A stretch of 64,000 nucleotides of DNA, from positions 26,965,001 to 27,029,000 of the forward strand of contig NC_091020.1 in NCBI RefSeq assembly GCF_041296385.1, written 5' to 3'. The stretch is from Aphelocoma coerulescens. Its lineage: Eukaryota > Chordata > Aves > Passeriformes > Corvidae. This document shows, in pieces, positions 25,600 to 38,400 of this stretch. The notes under the pieces were generated by a model, which was not told the DNA's origin, searched no databases, and worked only from the letters and a program-made list of their open reading frames with translations. The stretch's first letter is position 1; each line of letters begins with the position of its first letter. Position numbers and translations under genes: made by a program.

Positions 25600-26380
25600 T
25601 TCAGTCAGTGTGACTTCAGCCGTGCCGTACAGACGCCTTTCCTGCCGCAGCAGTGGGCACTCAGCCTCGCCCCGCTGTAGCCGGGGCCGTACGCGGTTCC
25701 TCAGGGAAGCCGCGGGATCTGGCCCGTCGGTGCCTCTCCCCAAGGAGCCGCGCTGCTCCGGACCCGCCGGGCGCTGTCCTGGAGCCGCCGCACGGCCCTG
25801 TCTGCCGGCTCTCCCCTGCCCCTGCCCCTACCCCTGCCCCTGCCCCTGCCTCTGCTCCTGCCCCTGCCCCTGCCCCTGCCCCTGCCCCTGCCTCTGCCCC
25901 TGCCCCTGCCCCTGCCTCTGCCCCTGCCTCTGCTCCTGCCCCTGCCCCTGCCCCTGCTCCTGCCCCTGCCTCTGCCCCTGCCCCTGCCCCTGCCCCTGCC
26001 CCTGCCTCTGCCCCTGCCTCTGCCCCTGCCCCTGCCCCTGCCTCTGCCCCTGCCCCTGCCTCTGCCCCTGCCTCTGCCCCTGCCCCTGCCTCTGCCCCTG
26101 CCCCTGCCCCTGCCTCTGCCCCTGCCTCTGCTCCTGCCCCTGCCCCTGCCCCTGCCTCTGCCCCTGCCTCTGCCCCTGCCCCTGCCCCTGCCCCTGCCTC
26201 TGCCCCTGCCTCTGCCCCTGCCCCTGCCTCTGCCCTGGCAGAGCCGGCGGTGGCACGGGTGTGAGACGGGCTGCGAACCCAGCGTGCGACTTCCTCTGGA
26301 AATAGGGGTGGTCGCCTCCTCCTCCACCTCCAGTGACAACTGCCGGTGACCTGAGCCCGGCCTCCTCGCTCGCACAGAAG
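25600..26380. other. Isolated CpG island flanking the hexamer array
   Basis: Unique sequence at 25610-25810 is dense in CG dinucleotides (for example CCGTACGCGG, GCCGCCGCACGG), and 26240-26380 is moderately so, while the surrounding kilobases are CG-poor. The hexamer array in the middle is itself CpG-free. No exon of a known gene is recognisable. It could be an orphan CpG island marking a non-coding RNA promoter or an enhancer. Confidence 0.7.
25813..26232. repeat. Hexanucleotide array (CCCCTG)70 with C-to-T variants
   Basis: Exactly 70 hexamers in one register with no insertion or deletion. By my count there are 47 CCCCTG, 18 CCTCTG, 4 CTCCTG and 1 CCCCTA. The minus strand is (CAGGGG)n, with G4 runs spaced by two bases, which suits G-quadruplex formation. 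The hexamer has no stop in any frame, so it opens frames of 142-249 codons on both strands (Pro/Ala, Cys/Pro, Gly/Arg, Gly/Ala, Gly/Gln). None resembles a protein family I know. It lies inside a CpG island. Confidence 0.97.
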
Positions 26381-26865
26381 GGGCCTGACCTTTGGGACTA
26401 TTGGTAGCATCTCCTGCAGCCAGTTAAACTGAGACTTTCCGGAGGCTGCACTTAGTCAGTTTTAAGCTGCAAGGTTTGAGAGGAAACCGTGACTGATGTA
26501 GTAAGAAGGTCAGACTTAGTCCGCTGGCCTTCAACTGTGACGTGGGAGCAAGTTCAGTTTCCATTTCTCTGCTAGCTGCCATAATGAAATATCCCCAAAA
26601 TATTTCTGTCACAACCCTTATTGAAATTCAGGCTTTGATGCAACTGAACTTTGAAGAAATTTGGCCCTGCTTGTACTGTGGCTTATTTCACTATTAAAAG
26701 TAATTTTAATTTCTTATTGATGATTCCTGTTACTGCTCCCAGCCCACGGTCCTTTATATATCACTGCAATATCTAAACACAGCTTTGCCTTGTGCCTGTA
26801 AGAGAGGGGAGTCCCTTTCACGCCATAGCCTGGGAAATGGAGGCACAGACCAGCTACTTTCAAAG

Positions 26866-27028
26866 TGAGTTGGGCATGCATCATCCCTGGAATTGGTCAA
26901 GGCCAGGTTGGATGGGGGGGCTTTGAGCAGCCTGGTCTGGTGAAAGGTATCCCTGACCATGGCAGGAGACTGGAACAGGTGAATCGTTAAGGTCCCTTTC
27001 AATCCAAACCACTCTAAGATTCTGTGAT
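26866..27028 (+). mobile_element. CR1 LINE 3' fragment
   Basis: Recognised from the CR1 3' end: 'catccctggaattggtcaag', 'ggccaggttggat', 'gcctggtctggtg', 'catggcaggagactggaac', 'ttaaggtccctttcaatcc' and 'actctaagattctgtg'. It is the last ~160 bases of a non-LTR retrotransposon, 5' truncated as usual, and clearly diverged from the avian consensus as I remember it. It has no coding capacity. Confidence 0.85.
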
Positions 27029-27713
27029 TAACTAGAGCCCTGGGTTTAGATCCTTTCTTGGCCATGGACAGTCTTTGTCGCCTCACATGTGTGCCTTTGG
27101 TTTTTAATCTGGTTTTAAGTGACTACCTACAGTTTAAGGTACCAGACTCTCATTGAGTTAATCTAAGTACCTAGGATCCCAGACAGTTTTGAGTGGTTTA
27201 TGGGCACTTTGGACAAAGCATCAGGTACCTTTGGGGGGAAAAATTGAGGTCAGAAAGCAAAGTTTCTCGGGGAATTTGTGGCCCAAGCAGGAGAGAGGAC
27301 TTGAGCTCCAACCATCTAACCTTTCCTTTCCACCCCAAGCCTGTCTGAGAGCATATGCTTGAAAGAATGGCTGATTAGGTACAGTGCAGACTTTATTCTT
27401 CTCTTCCCGCAAGTGTAAACTTCTTGAAGTTCATATATGCTTGGCAGGAAAGACATCTCATTTAATATACCAAGTCTGTGTATACAGAAAAAATGTCAGG
27501 ACCAGGATTGAATGTGTGAATCTGGGGAGAGAAATCCCATTTCTGCAGCAGAGCAGGAGCTTGATTTTGGTCATGATTTCTCCCCAATAGCTGCTCCAGA
27601 CAATTACATGACATATCAAATCAAGTAATCCCACTTTGTGTAATATGTAAATTCATTTACAAGCATCTCTTACGGCAAAAAAGATATACATTGTGTGTCC
27701 TCTGTTAACTGTA

Positions 27714-27729
27714 GCTCTTTTAAAAGAGC
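27714..27729. repeat. Perfect 16-bp palindrome
   Basis: GCTCTTTTAAAAGAGC is its own reverse complement. It lies in an AT-rich stretch (27600-27790) that also contains TTTTAATTAGC and looks like a possible conserved non-coding element. Confidence 0.9.
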
Positions 27730-28542
27730 AATCAGCAAGCTTTTAATTAGCTGGTTACCTTAACAGCCTCGGAGAAGGCTGTTCCTGCTTTCCTTCTCCC
27801 AGACCATGCACCCCGCTCCTGGGAAGTGATGAACTCTTGTGTCAGCATGAAACAAGAAGGTAAGGTGAAAAAGAGTAAGATCAACCTAGCTCCACTTCCT
27901 CACAAACAGGCATCTTAAGTTATGAAGACAAAACCCCAGGGGAGGGAGGATGCCAAGAGAGAGGGGCAACAGATGGAAGCAAACGTGGAACACATTCTGG
28001 CAAATCCATTACGGACAAGTATTAGCACTTCATCTGCAGCACATGGCAATGTATCACTGTTCCAGCTGCTGAGGCTTTGAACCATCTTGTGAAACTTCTT
28101 TGAAACCCTGAAGGAGGATTTAGCTCCTCAAGTTCCCCAACCTGTTTCAGCAGGGGTTCGTGGGCAGTCAGCAGTTATTGCCAGGACAGGGTGATGACCT
28201 AATGCCTGTGCTGGCATGAAAAAGAGAAGCTGAGGTTTTATTTAGGCCTCTTTTTAGGAACTATTAGCACTGTTTGCCTTTTTCCCTATAAAATATAACG
28301 TAAAGATGCAAACCATCACACGCACATACATGTGGGTGATTGACATGTTTGGCTCTTAGTGCCTTGTCCTGGGCACCTGCTTGCAAAGCTGCGACACCTG
28401 GGGTGCCTTTGGGATTTCACAAACTGCAAAGACGTCTTGTGTTGTGTGGGCTCCTCAAAAATCCCTGTGCTAAGGAGAGGAAATGCAAAGCTAGAGAGTA
28501 GGTGGTGTTGGAAATGAACAGGCCAATGGGAAGGGAAGGTAC

Positions 28543-28599
28543 AGGGGAAGAGGAAGAGGAAAGGGAAGGGGAAGAGGAAAGGGAAGGGGAAGGGAAGAG
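28543..28599. repeat. Imperfect GGGGAAG/GGAAGA purine tract
   Basis: About 57 bases of pure purine built from AGGGGAAG and AGGAAG units. The block AGGAAAGGGAAGGGGA occurs twice, suggesting local duplication. Confidence 0.85.
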
Positions 28600-31500
28600 C
28601 TTTTGGATGCCATTCAAGATAAGATGGCTGGATAGGGGCCTCATGGGAGTATGCCAGGAGAGGAAGAGCAGAGCTAGTGACAGACAAGTAACGCTGTGAC
28701 AGGAAGCCAGTGCTGTCTGTGAGCTTGGAGAAGGAAGCGTAAGGGGTGTAAGGTCTTGAGCCCAATGCTTTTTCCTTATGAAAGAGAATTTCCCTTCCTT
28801 AGTGGTACAATACTTTGCTCTTATCCACCCAGCCCACAGACTTCAAACAGTGCCTGTGCAACTGAGTGATCATTGCAGGGAGAATTATAGATGGCTTCAT
28901 CTTTTATATGCAAAGCAAGAGTGAGACATGTCCTAAAGCCAGGAGCTGGCTGGCCATGTTGGGGTTTCACATCTCCTGTGAACCCAAATGCTTCTTGGTG
29001 AAATTAAATGGGAGCTCACAGGTGGGCTGCTGCCAGAGAGGGGAGAGAGGAAGCACCAGTGTCCTGCTCTGGGAGCCTGTGCTGTGAGGTGGACATCACC
29101 ACTTGCTGGAGATTCACAGTGTGGGACTACCTGGGAATGGAGAGCAGCACAGGCAGTGGATCCAGGATCGTTCTCTGCATTCTGTCTTCTGTGCCCCTCG
29201 CACCTGCTCTCATCCTTTTCCTCCCCAGCCATAAAATTCAGCCATGTACCTGTGTGTGCCCCAACTTTATTTACTGCCACAACAGTACAAGCATGGGCAG
29301 CAAGTGAGGTCCTTAGTGCCAGTGCCAGCACTAGCTCCGCTCCTCTGGGTCTCAGTGATTCAGCTGGTGATGTGTCCCCCAGTCGTGCACAGCAGGAGAG
29401 AAAGCAGATAAATCAGTCTCTGGTGAGCTGAGATTGACTTTGCATACTCCACCTTCTCATAGGGATATTGAAAAGAAAGCATTTAATTTAAGAAAATGTC
29501 CACAATCTAAATAACAGCTGCTCTGGGCTAGTTTGTGTTGTAGCTGTGTGTTTATTTAACATGTGACTTTAGGCTACAGCATTCACTGCACATGGGTTTT
29601 GCCACAGCAACAGCAGTAGCACATGCCACTTTTCTACCTTCTGAAATGTAAAGCCCTGTCTCACAGAAGCTCAGAAATGCCCTGGCTGATGGGAACCTCA
29701 TCCTTCTGCATGATGGTTTAAAAATAACACACATAGAGCAGGTTCAGCAGCAAGACAACAGTTTTCCCTGTTTCTCCAGTTTCCTGAGAGCACAGCCAGA
29801 AGTTTTTAGACCATGTTAGGGATGTCCCAGGAGTTGTGGAAGGGGTAGCAGTGTTGGGACTGAACACAGGAGGAGGAGAGAGAAATGACTAAGCAATTAT
29901 CAGTTGTAGGAGGTGGTTCCAGTATCAATTTATTATTGCACATTTGATCCTCTGCTGCAGATTTCTGTGTCATCGTTCTGGTGCTGAGCGATTGTATCTT
30001 CATGCACTAAGAAAAAAATGGTAAGAGGTTATGCTGACTCAATGTTTTTAAGACCTGAGCAAAGTCAGAAGAAACTAAAGATGGTTACCTGGATCTGAAT
30101 CATGTAGTGATGTGGTCACAGCAGGCAGGGCTCTTCTCTTGTGGGGGATGCTTCATCATTTCAGACAGATAATTTGTGACTTGATCCAACTTTCAGTCAT
30201 AATGGTAGAAAATTGGTAGGTCTTTTTGGAGCCTGACCTTCATGAGCGTCACTATCAAAGACCTCATTTGCAGTCACCATAGAAAAACATTCTCAGGTGC
30301 TAACACAGAGTTTACTGTGCACAGCCATAGCAAAAAAAAGGTTTGAGAAGCATTGATCTATGCCATATCCTCTCCTACTTTGTGACCTAGTCCAAGACGT
30401 TATCAGCCATGGTCCTCCCTTGACTTCCTTGGGGGATCTCTTCCACAGGGTACCAGATTTGAGACACAAAAGGACAAAGAACCAGATCAGCTTCTGTAAA
30501 AAGCACCGAGTAGACAAGCTCGAAACAGCTGGGATGGGTCTCCAGGCCCTGTGACATCTGGGGTGGCACAGGAGTGGTGATGAGGGAGCAGTCATTACAT
30601 GAGGGAGAATCAGATTAAAATATCAAAGCAGTTTGTAGAACAGTAGAGTATGCTTTTCCACACAATTTGTCTTGCACACTGTGGTGAATGAAAAATCCAC
30701 TTTAAATATGGAGATAGTATCTTTGGTTCAGGAAGTCTCTGGTATTTCTGGGGAAGGGTCACTACAGGCTTTCCTGTCATTTACATCTTCCCTGGGCATC
30801 TGTCACGGGCTGCTGCCAGAGACAGGATGCCTGCCTTCAATGACCAGCCAGGTTGGCTGCCCGAGGAGCAGCCTGTCCCTGGCTACAATACCCCACTGTA
30901 AAAATCACCATCTTCCCATAGCTCATTTGCTCAGTTCCCTGCTTGGGGGAAGCTTTCAGTGCAGAATTTTGCTCAGTGGTGATAAGGAAGCTCATCCCTC
31001 ACTGAAATCTGCATGCCATTGGAGAGGGATGTTTGGGGGTTGGGAAAATCTTGCTGGATTACAGTGTGGGCTATTTCTGCATGACCTGGTCCTGAGTAGG
31101 TGGTAGCCAACTAGCCTGACCTCTCATGTGTGAATGGAGCTATATTTTGCAAATGTGTCAGTTTTCATATGTTCACATAGCCCTGGAGTCTTCAGACAAT
31201 GTAAGAGAAAGGCCCTGCCTGTTTTTTCAAGGGCTATGTAAGAGTCTCCAGAGCAGTGTTTGGAGATTTGCTAGATTTTCTTCTTTTACAACAAAACAAA
31301 GTGCAACCAGGAAAGACTCTCTTTGGAAACTCTGGTCACTTTGGAAACTCTGCCCTATGGTATAAACCCAAATTTTCCTACACCATCACGGGTTTGGATT
31401 CAGAGGGGACAATTTGGTGCACACAAACATAATTTTGGCATCAGTACCACAACCCTTCTAAAGTGATCATTTCTCCTGGACTTCTCTGACATCTCTGTTT

Positions 31501-32129
31501 TTTATAGGCTCTCACAATCGAATTGACACTCCCAGCTTCCCTCACCAATTCCCTGCATTTTGGGACTCCTAAAATATGGGCTTCTGAAGAGAAAACAAGC
31601 TGCTCCACTGACAACAGAATCTTCTGGTATTGCCCAAGGAGCAGCAGTAGGGGAAGAGCCAGGACTGATGAACCACCACTGCTTTTGGACCAGCAAGTGC
31701 ACAAGATCCTGCCACTCACAAAACCACAGTGGTGTCAGTAGAGCACTGGATATGTCAGACAGGTGACATGATACCCCATGAACCAAGGCAAAATTCTGCT
31801 GCAAAGGACACCTGTTGACAGCCTGAACTGGCAGCCAAGCTGCATCTGAAGTAATTTCAAAAGTGAAAAGGGCTTTTAAAATTAATATTATTATTATTAC
31901 TATTTAATTTATTAAGACTAAATAAAGTCGACCAGTGGAAAAACCTGCTTATTGGCATTCAACATTCCCAGATACCTGAGCTGTTTCTGAATGCCTGTGG
32001 ATGTCTGCTTGATTTCCTAGCGAACAGCAGCCAAGCCAGAGAAACTCTTGAGTATGAACTGTTCCTTTCTCCTGCTCCTCATTTTTGGCAGGCCAGGCTG
32101 CTCCTGACCAAAGGTGCAGACCACAACAT

Positions 32130-32418
32130 AATAAGGACATGGACGTTTTAAAGCAGGTTCAGAGGAGGCCATAAAAATGCTCAGAGGGCTGGAGCATCTC
32201 TCCTCTGAAGACAGGCTGAGAGAGAGCGAGTGGTTCAGCTTGAAGAAGAGAAGACTTCAGGGGAGGTCTTTTATCACCTTCCAGGACCTAAAGGGGGCTA
32301 CAATGAGGCTGGGGACTGACTTTTCACAAGGGGCCTGTAGTAAAGTATAGGACAAGAGGGAATTGGAACTAGATGAACTTTAGGGTCCCTTCCAACCCAA
32401 ACCATTCTATGATTCTGT
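32130..32418 (+). mobile_element. CR1 LINE 3' fragment with internal deletion
   Basis: Typical CR1 blocks in order: 'aaggacatggacg', 'cagaggaggcc', 'cagagggctggagcatctc', 'gaagacaggctgagag', 'gaagagaagacttcagggga', 'ggacctaaagggggctacaa', 'gacaagaggg'. The sequence then jumps to the terminal block 'ttggaactagatgaac', 'agggtcccttccaacccaa', 'accattctatgattctg'. Some 200 or more bases normally between these blocks are missing at about 32360. This is the best evidence that the genome is avian. Confidence 0.92.
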
Positions 32419-35400
32419 CATTTACATGCTCTTTGAATTGCACTGTGCCAACCCTCCTGTACAGCAAGCACGTCAGCACGTCCAGCTCACGTGAGTCACC
32501 CCTGTCACAGCTGCAAACTCAGAGTCTCCATGGATTCTGATGGGGAAATCAGGTTGCTGGCTGCAGAGGTGACATTGCTAGAAGGGTGCTAGCCTGGTTT
32601 CAGTGTCCTGGTTTTATTTGCTCGCCCAGTGGTTCCACCCTGTACTCCACCCATGGTTAGCATGGTGTTAATTACTGGCCATCCCAGTGGGGATTGCGTT
32701 AGGCTGAACGATTTACAGATTAGAGCAGTGTGGGTCACTCTGCCAGGGCAGGTGAGCCGTGGTTAGTAGGACGCCGTGACACACTGCCCCAAGCAGTATC
32801 CGGCAGGATTTGGCACAGTTGTGGATAGTGAGCTGTGCCAGGGGCACGCCGTGTGCCCCTTGCACGGGCTGCAGCAAACAACTCCCTGGGATGTGCTTGC
32901 CAAAACAAGCCTCAAGGGCATGGCTTTCGTAGTAGATTTTAAACAAAACTCATCTACCCTTGCCAAGTCAGCCTAAGTACACAACAGTGATGTTTTTGTG
33001 GCTAAAGTCTGGGACAGGGGTTCACGTTGTGTAGGTGCAGCCCTGCCACTGCTTTCTGTGAGACGTTGGGCAAACCCTATATCCTCTCCACGCATCAGTC
33101 TCCACACGGGTCTGGCTATGAGGGGTCTGGAAGCTAGGGAGGCTTTGGGGTTGCCCAAGGACAAGGTGCCCCATGAATACTCAGAGGGGTAGCTAATGAA
33201 TGGTCCTTGTCTGTTTCTTGTTTTTTCTTCTTCAAAATACTGGATCTGGCTGTAGTCTTTGCAGCTGGGTGCAGCACTGCCCATCAGTGTGAGCTGGGCA
33301 TCCCTTTCTCAGGACTTGCTAGCCCAGAGTGCTCCCTTATCCTTACAGGGGGGTTGCTGAGGGAGTGACTCTGGTTGCACAGCCCAGCCCAGGGCAGCTG
33401 CAAAGCTATTTCTGTTCTTTTGAAACCTAACGTAAAAAAAAATGATGATAAGCTAAATCTAGATCTATGCAGCAATTATATGGGGTTCCAGACCTTGCAC
33501 CTGTAGCATAATACATAACAGAGCCAGATAACTACCTCGTCTAATGATTGCTCTGGACAGAATACAAATCACATTATGCATGGTAAGCTGAAAGCCATTT
33601 TTCAGCCAAAGCTGATGAGCTTGCAAAGACTTTTCTTGCCCAGCTCTCTCTGACTGCAGGTTTGTCCTCTTCTCCTTGGAATCCTTCCTGTTATTTTTCT
33701 GTCTTCCTGTTGCAGGATGCAACATTCATTACAATAATAGATCAAACTTTGAGTGGAAAAACTCTGCTTTATAGTTGTCTTCATGATTTCCCAGTTTTGT
33801 TCCTGTTTACTGATCTGCAGCCCTGACCTCCCAGCTCACCCTGTCAGGTACAATGTTGTAATAACATGGCAAAAACAAATGCCCTGGGCCTGTGTGCATA
33901 CCCATAATTAGCAGGTAGGTGTTCTCACAGGATGCTTTGATGGGCAAAAGATGGAGCAAGAAGACTGCATCCCATCCCTCACTGCAGTCATAGTTAATAC
34001 AAATTTAGAGGACTGTTTCCAAAAACATCTCAAAACCAAAGTCCTGTTATATAAAAGCAGATCTGAAGTCCTCAGTACTTAAATCACATCTAAAACACAG
34101 CTGTGGGCACCTAGTAATGAATTCTTCTTAGCTACTGTTAATCACCCAAACACAAGGTGTAAACTAGTTGTGTAAATCCTCCTGTAGTTAAAGAAGAGAA
34201 GCACCTGTAAAAAGTCTGTTCCCTTATCCTCTTAGCTGCCATCTTAATGGAATAAGTAATTCTCTGGAGATACCTTTGTTTAGGAGCTTAGGCAATGGGG
34301 AAAGATGAAACTCCTAAGTGCCAGCCGTGGGCAGAAGAGGAATGCCACCCAAATGGCACAGCTCCTCTGGGAACTCAACCCAAGCTTAAAATTACTGTAT
34401 CAATATCTTAATCTTAAAAAGTCCAGTGCTTTAGAAGCCCTGACTAGATACCTTTCTCTGGCTCTCTACACCTAAATGTTTTCAAAATCTGGTCAGAGAT
34501 GGTCCCAGCAAGTGCTCCAGATACTCTAGTGAGATATACAGGAGGAAGTTGGGAGGCAGAACAGCAGCATTGGTACAAATGTGTTTGGAGAGGTTTTTAT
34601 TGACTGGATTTTTGTGGGGGTTTTGCTTGTTTGTTTCCTGTTACTCTTATGTTATCAGCATGGAAATACTGGATTATGTGACCAATGTAGCCAGTAAGAC
34701 TAGCCACAACTATTATATAACGTCTGGTTGTAGCAAACATCTCAATAATTATTTCTTTGATTGCAGTGCAAACATATCCTGTGTACAATATGTGGGTTAC
34801 TGGGTAGAGTTATGTCATGACTCAGGATGAGCCAGTATTATAAGCAACTGTTAATGAAGGGTGGAATTTTCAGTAGTTTCTCTGTATTGACCTGTTTCTA
34901 TTCCTACTGAAGGTTGGGGCTGAGGAGGGAGACCCTCAGAAAGGGAAATCTCTGATGATTTATGGAGATTTGGCTCATGTCAGAAGGTGGGGAGCAGCTA
35001 TGAGAGGGCCTATATCACAGCAGAGAACGAGCAGCATCTCAAAGACAGGAGGAGCGTTCTGTACTGGCACAAAGGGTTTGCATCTCACATTTCACCAGCC
35101 CAGGGTCTGCAGGGGTATAGGTCAGAGCAAAACAAGTCCCTCACGGGTTGTTAGACATCAGCACAGTGTCTCTGGCTCAAGAAACCCTTGGGCATGGAAG
35201 GGGAGAGCATGCTGGGGAAGCTTTGCTGCCTGTTCAACCTCACGCTTTTCCCTTAGGCAACTGCTATGGGCAACTGCTGGAGACAGGATACTGGGATAGA
35301 AGAGTCTTTGGTTTCTCTCAAGGTGGTTGTTTTCATGCTATATTCTGTTAGATAGTCTGAGGTTCTTATTAAAAATAAAAGCCTCCGATTCCCATATTTC

Positions 35401-38400
35401 CTTATGGGAAAAAAATAGTTATTTTGGTATCCTGCTTATATAACTGTAATAACTTTTGTTCTGCCCACCACCAAAAGAAAAGCAAAAGGCTTTTGTGTTG
35501 TATAAGATATTAATGAAAGGGGTTTCCTCTGAACAGAGGATGTTTGGAGAATTGCTAAAATCTCCACTCAGGAGAGGTTCAGACCCTTGATGTGGAGGCA
35601 AGTGATGTTGTACAGCCTTTCTGAGCCGTTACAAACCCACATCCCTCTGATTTTAGTAACAACTTTTAAAGACTTATCCTCTCACTGTACCTACTTTATG
35701 ACATGAAAATAGCACCCAGCTCTCAAAGGACAAGAATTAAGAGGCTTTAAGACATTTGAAATGGAGGGACATTAAATTGTGTTCCACCTTCCATTTGAAA
35801 AGGGAAAGCAGTACAGCAGCTTCCAGGAACCACAGCTCAGCCCCATTATGGAGAAGATGGCATGAGACAATTTCCCCCACCTCAAAAGGAAATCTAGGGA
35901 AAGGTGACAGAAATGGAGAGGTAAAAAGTGAGTTACTGACAGGTAGATAAAAATTGTACAGAGTCACAAACAGATTTAGGAAGAAAGCACTGGTCATCTG
36001 ACAGCCTGTCTACCTTCTCTGCAAATATTATTAATCAGGTGAAAGAATTATTCTCATGAATCACTGCCTTGTAAGAGACTTTAGAAAGCTCACAGCAGTG
36101 ATGGAGTGATTGACTGGATTTTGAGCTTGCCCACTCAGTCCTGTGAAAGCCACATTCAGGAGAGGAAATTGGTACCTGAGAACCTGAAATGCCATGCAAA
36201 CAGAGTGTGAAAGGTGGACAGTACCTTTCTTTTCTGGGTTGGGTTTTTTTTGAAGTCAAAGAAATTTTTTTCAAGAGTTCCTCTGCAACTAAGAAGCAGA
36301 AGTGGTGTGGATTTTCCTATTTTGAAGCCTTCCTCTCTGTAGTCTAATTTAGGATGTTATTAAGGGATTTTTTTTTAAGAGAGTACATCAAAAAGAACCC
36401 AACAGCAAGTGATCTCTGTCTAATGTTGGAACAACCCCAGATAGTGCCACAGATAAAACAGGAACTTTCCATCTGTACAGTTTCACTGCTGTACATATTT
36501 ATTTCTGGTAAGTAGCTGCCTGGTTTGCCAGTGGGGCTCACGTGCTGCTGGTGTGAACAGGAGTTGTCAAGGGCATGTGGGGCACATCTTTGTCCATCTG
36601 CTTCAGTGTGAGAGCTGAGAGGAGCTTGTTCACTCTGCTCTGCTGCATAGGGGTTGGCTCCAAGTTCGTGCTGTGCTGGGGCTGCAGGGAAGCCGCTGGC
36701 TACTAAATCAGTGCAGCTGCAAAACGTCCCCCTGAGGTGTCCAGGCTGTCCATCTGCAGCCTCTTGGGTGAGAAGGACAGCTCTGTGCCCAGCTCAAGGC
36801 TGGAGGAGGTGGTGGGAGGGCAGATTGCCTTGCTGAGCATGTTCTGCAAGAGGTAGGTGTTAGCCAGGGTTTATGGAAGGGCTAACTAGTGCTTTGTATT
36901 CTGAACCCCTGGGAATGCTGGAGTCTGTAGCCTGAGCCTGGGAAGGAGCTTGGATCCATTTTACTTAGGCATTACAAATTACCATTAGCTTTATCACCCC
37001 AAAATTCTTCACCATAGTATGCAAAGTTGACTTGCAGTAGCCCAGAGTATTTTCCACATTCAATATGTAATTACTACACCTTCCCTTTGGATTCTCCACC
37101 GTTGCATATATGATTCCTGTTGAGCATCTTAGGTTATAAATGCCTTGAGACAAAAATGATCTATTGGGTCTGTGTTTATCCAGGATCTGGCTTCCTGCCA
37201 GTCTGATCAAGTGCTGGAGTCCTTTAGTACCTCCACATCACAGAGAAAGATTAATCATAACAATCCTCAGCCTCTTGCATGGCTGGGTGATGAGTCCTTC
37301 CCAGACCTCTGCAGTACCTGCACACACATGAGATCCATTGGTAGGGTGTGACTTCACAGTGCCCCGGTTCAGAAAGTCCAGACCTTTTTCATGCATATTA
37401 AACATCAGGTATCATGTGCTGCTTTTGAGGTGCAGTAAATATCTCTTGTGCTGTGCTCAGGCTTTCCATAAAAAGCACTTTGCCAACTCAGAGTGGCTTG
37501 TGCTCTGAGCACCACTGACCCCTGAGTACAGCTGAGGAAACTGAGATGCAGGGTGGGGAGAAGACTATAACCAGAAACCAAGAGAGGGAACAAATCCACT
37601 GTTCAGACCTTTATGCTCCATTCAGATCACGGTGTTCTCAGTCCTGGGAGCCTCCCAGGTAAGGTTTAGCAAGCTGCCTTGAGCTGTGTGCTCTGACCTG
37701 CTGCTGTGAGCAGGCTGGAGAGCAGGATCTGTCCTCCTGGACATGTCGGCATCCCTGACTCTGCAGCTGCTCTGCCCCAGCTGATGATACCCTACTAGCC
37801 ACACTGGCAGCAGAGGTGTCAATGGTGAATGTGAGGAGTCAAGAAACGGGGGAGAAGGCTTCTTGGAAAGGTGCCTAACACAGGGACCAACTTTCTTGTT
37901 GGATGTGGGTGTTGCAGAGGAGCCAGGTCTGCTTTGCTTTGCTTGAGTCACAATTGATCAGTGCTTGCAGGAATAAATGTGCCAGTAGCAGCATGAGTGT
38001 GTGGGAGGGAAAAAGTATTTGGGGTGGTGCCATCCACTCCTGCTCTGGCCCAGCCCCATCCTCTCCCCCAGTTCCTCCCAGCTGCAGCAAAGGCTGCTTG
38101 GCTGCTGCTGAGAGGCAGCAGCTGGACACTTTACCTCAGTACATTGCATATGTGCAAATTAAGCAGCAGCATAAACAGGGAGTTGGCAGTAAATACGATT
38201 TATCTGCCATGACAGAGTCCCACTGAAAAGAAAGGGAGCCAAGTGGTAGGGCTCAGTCCTTGAGTTGGGTTCTGGCAACTCTTGCCAAGGGACTCAGTCT
38301 GCAACATGCAGATTGGATTCATGGAGTCAGTAATACCAGGCTTAGTGCGTGGTTATGATCCTCCCCTTTACCATTTCCTACACTTCCTGCTGGGATGTAC

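Larger units (their letters stand above)
26381..32129. other. Intergenic with one CR1 fragment
   Basis: Unique, CpG-poor sequence apart from the CR1 end at 26.9 kb, the palindrome at 27.7 kb, the purine tract at 28.5 kb and an AT-rich low-complexity stretch at 31878-31926. No gene is recognised. The open frames are short and without family resemblance. Confidence 0.7.

Noticed and set aside
25610..26305. Open frame of 231 codons (Cys/Pro/Leu repeats) and overlapping frames up to 249 codons on both strands
   Set aside because: All come from a stop-free hexamer array read in different frames. The unique ends show no known domain and no splice or start context.
32580..32970. Possible solo LTR
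   Set aside because: I could not find matching terminal repeats, a TG...CA border with target duplication or an internal polyadenylation layout.
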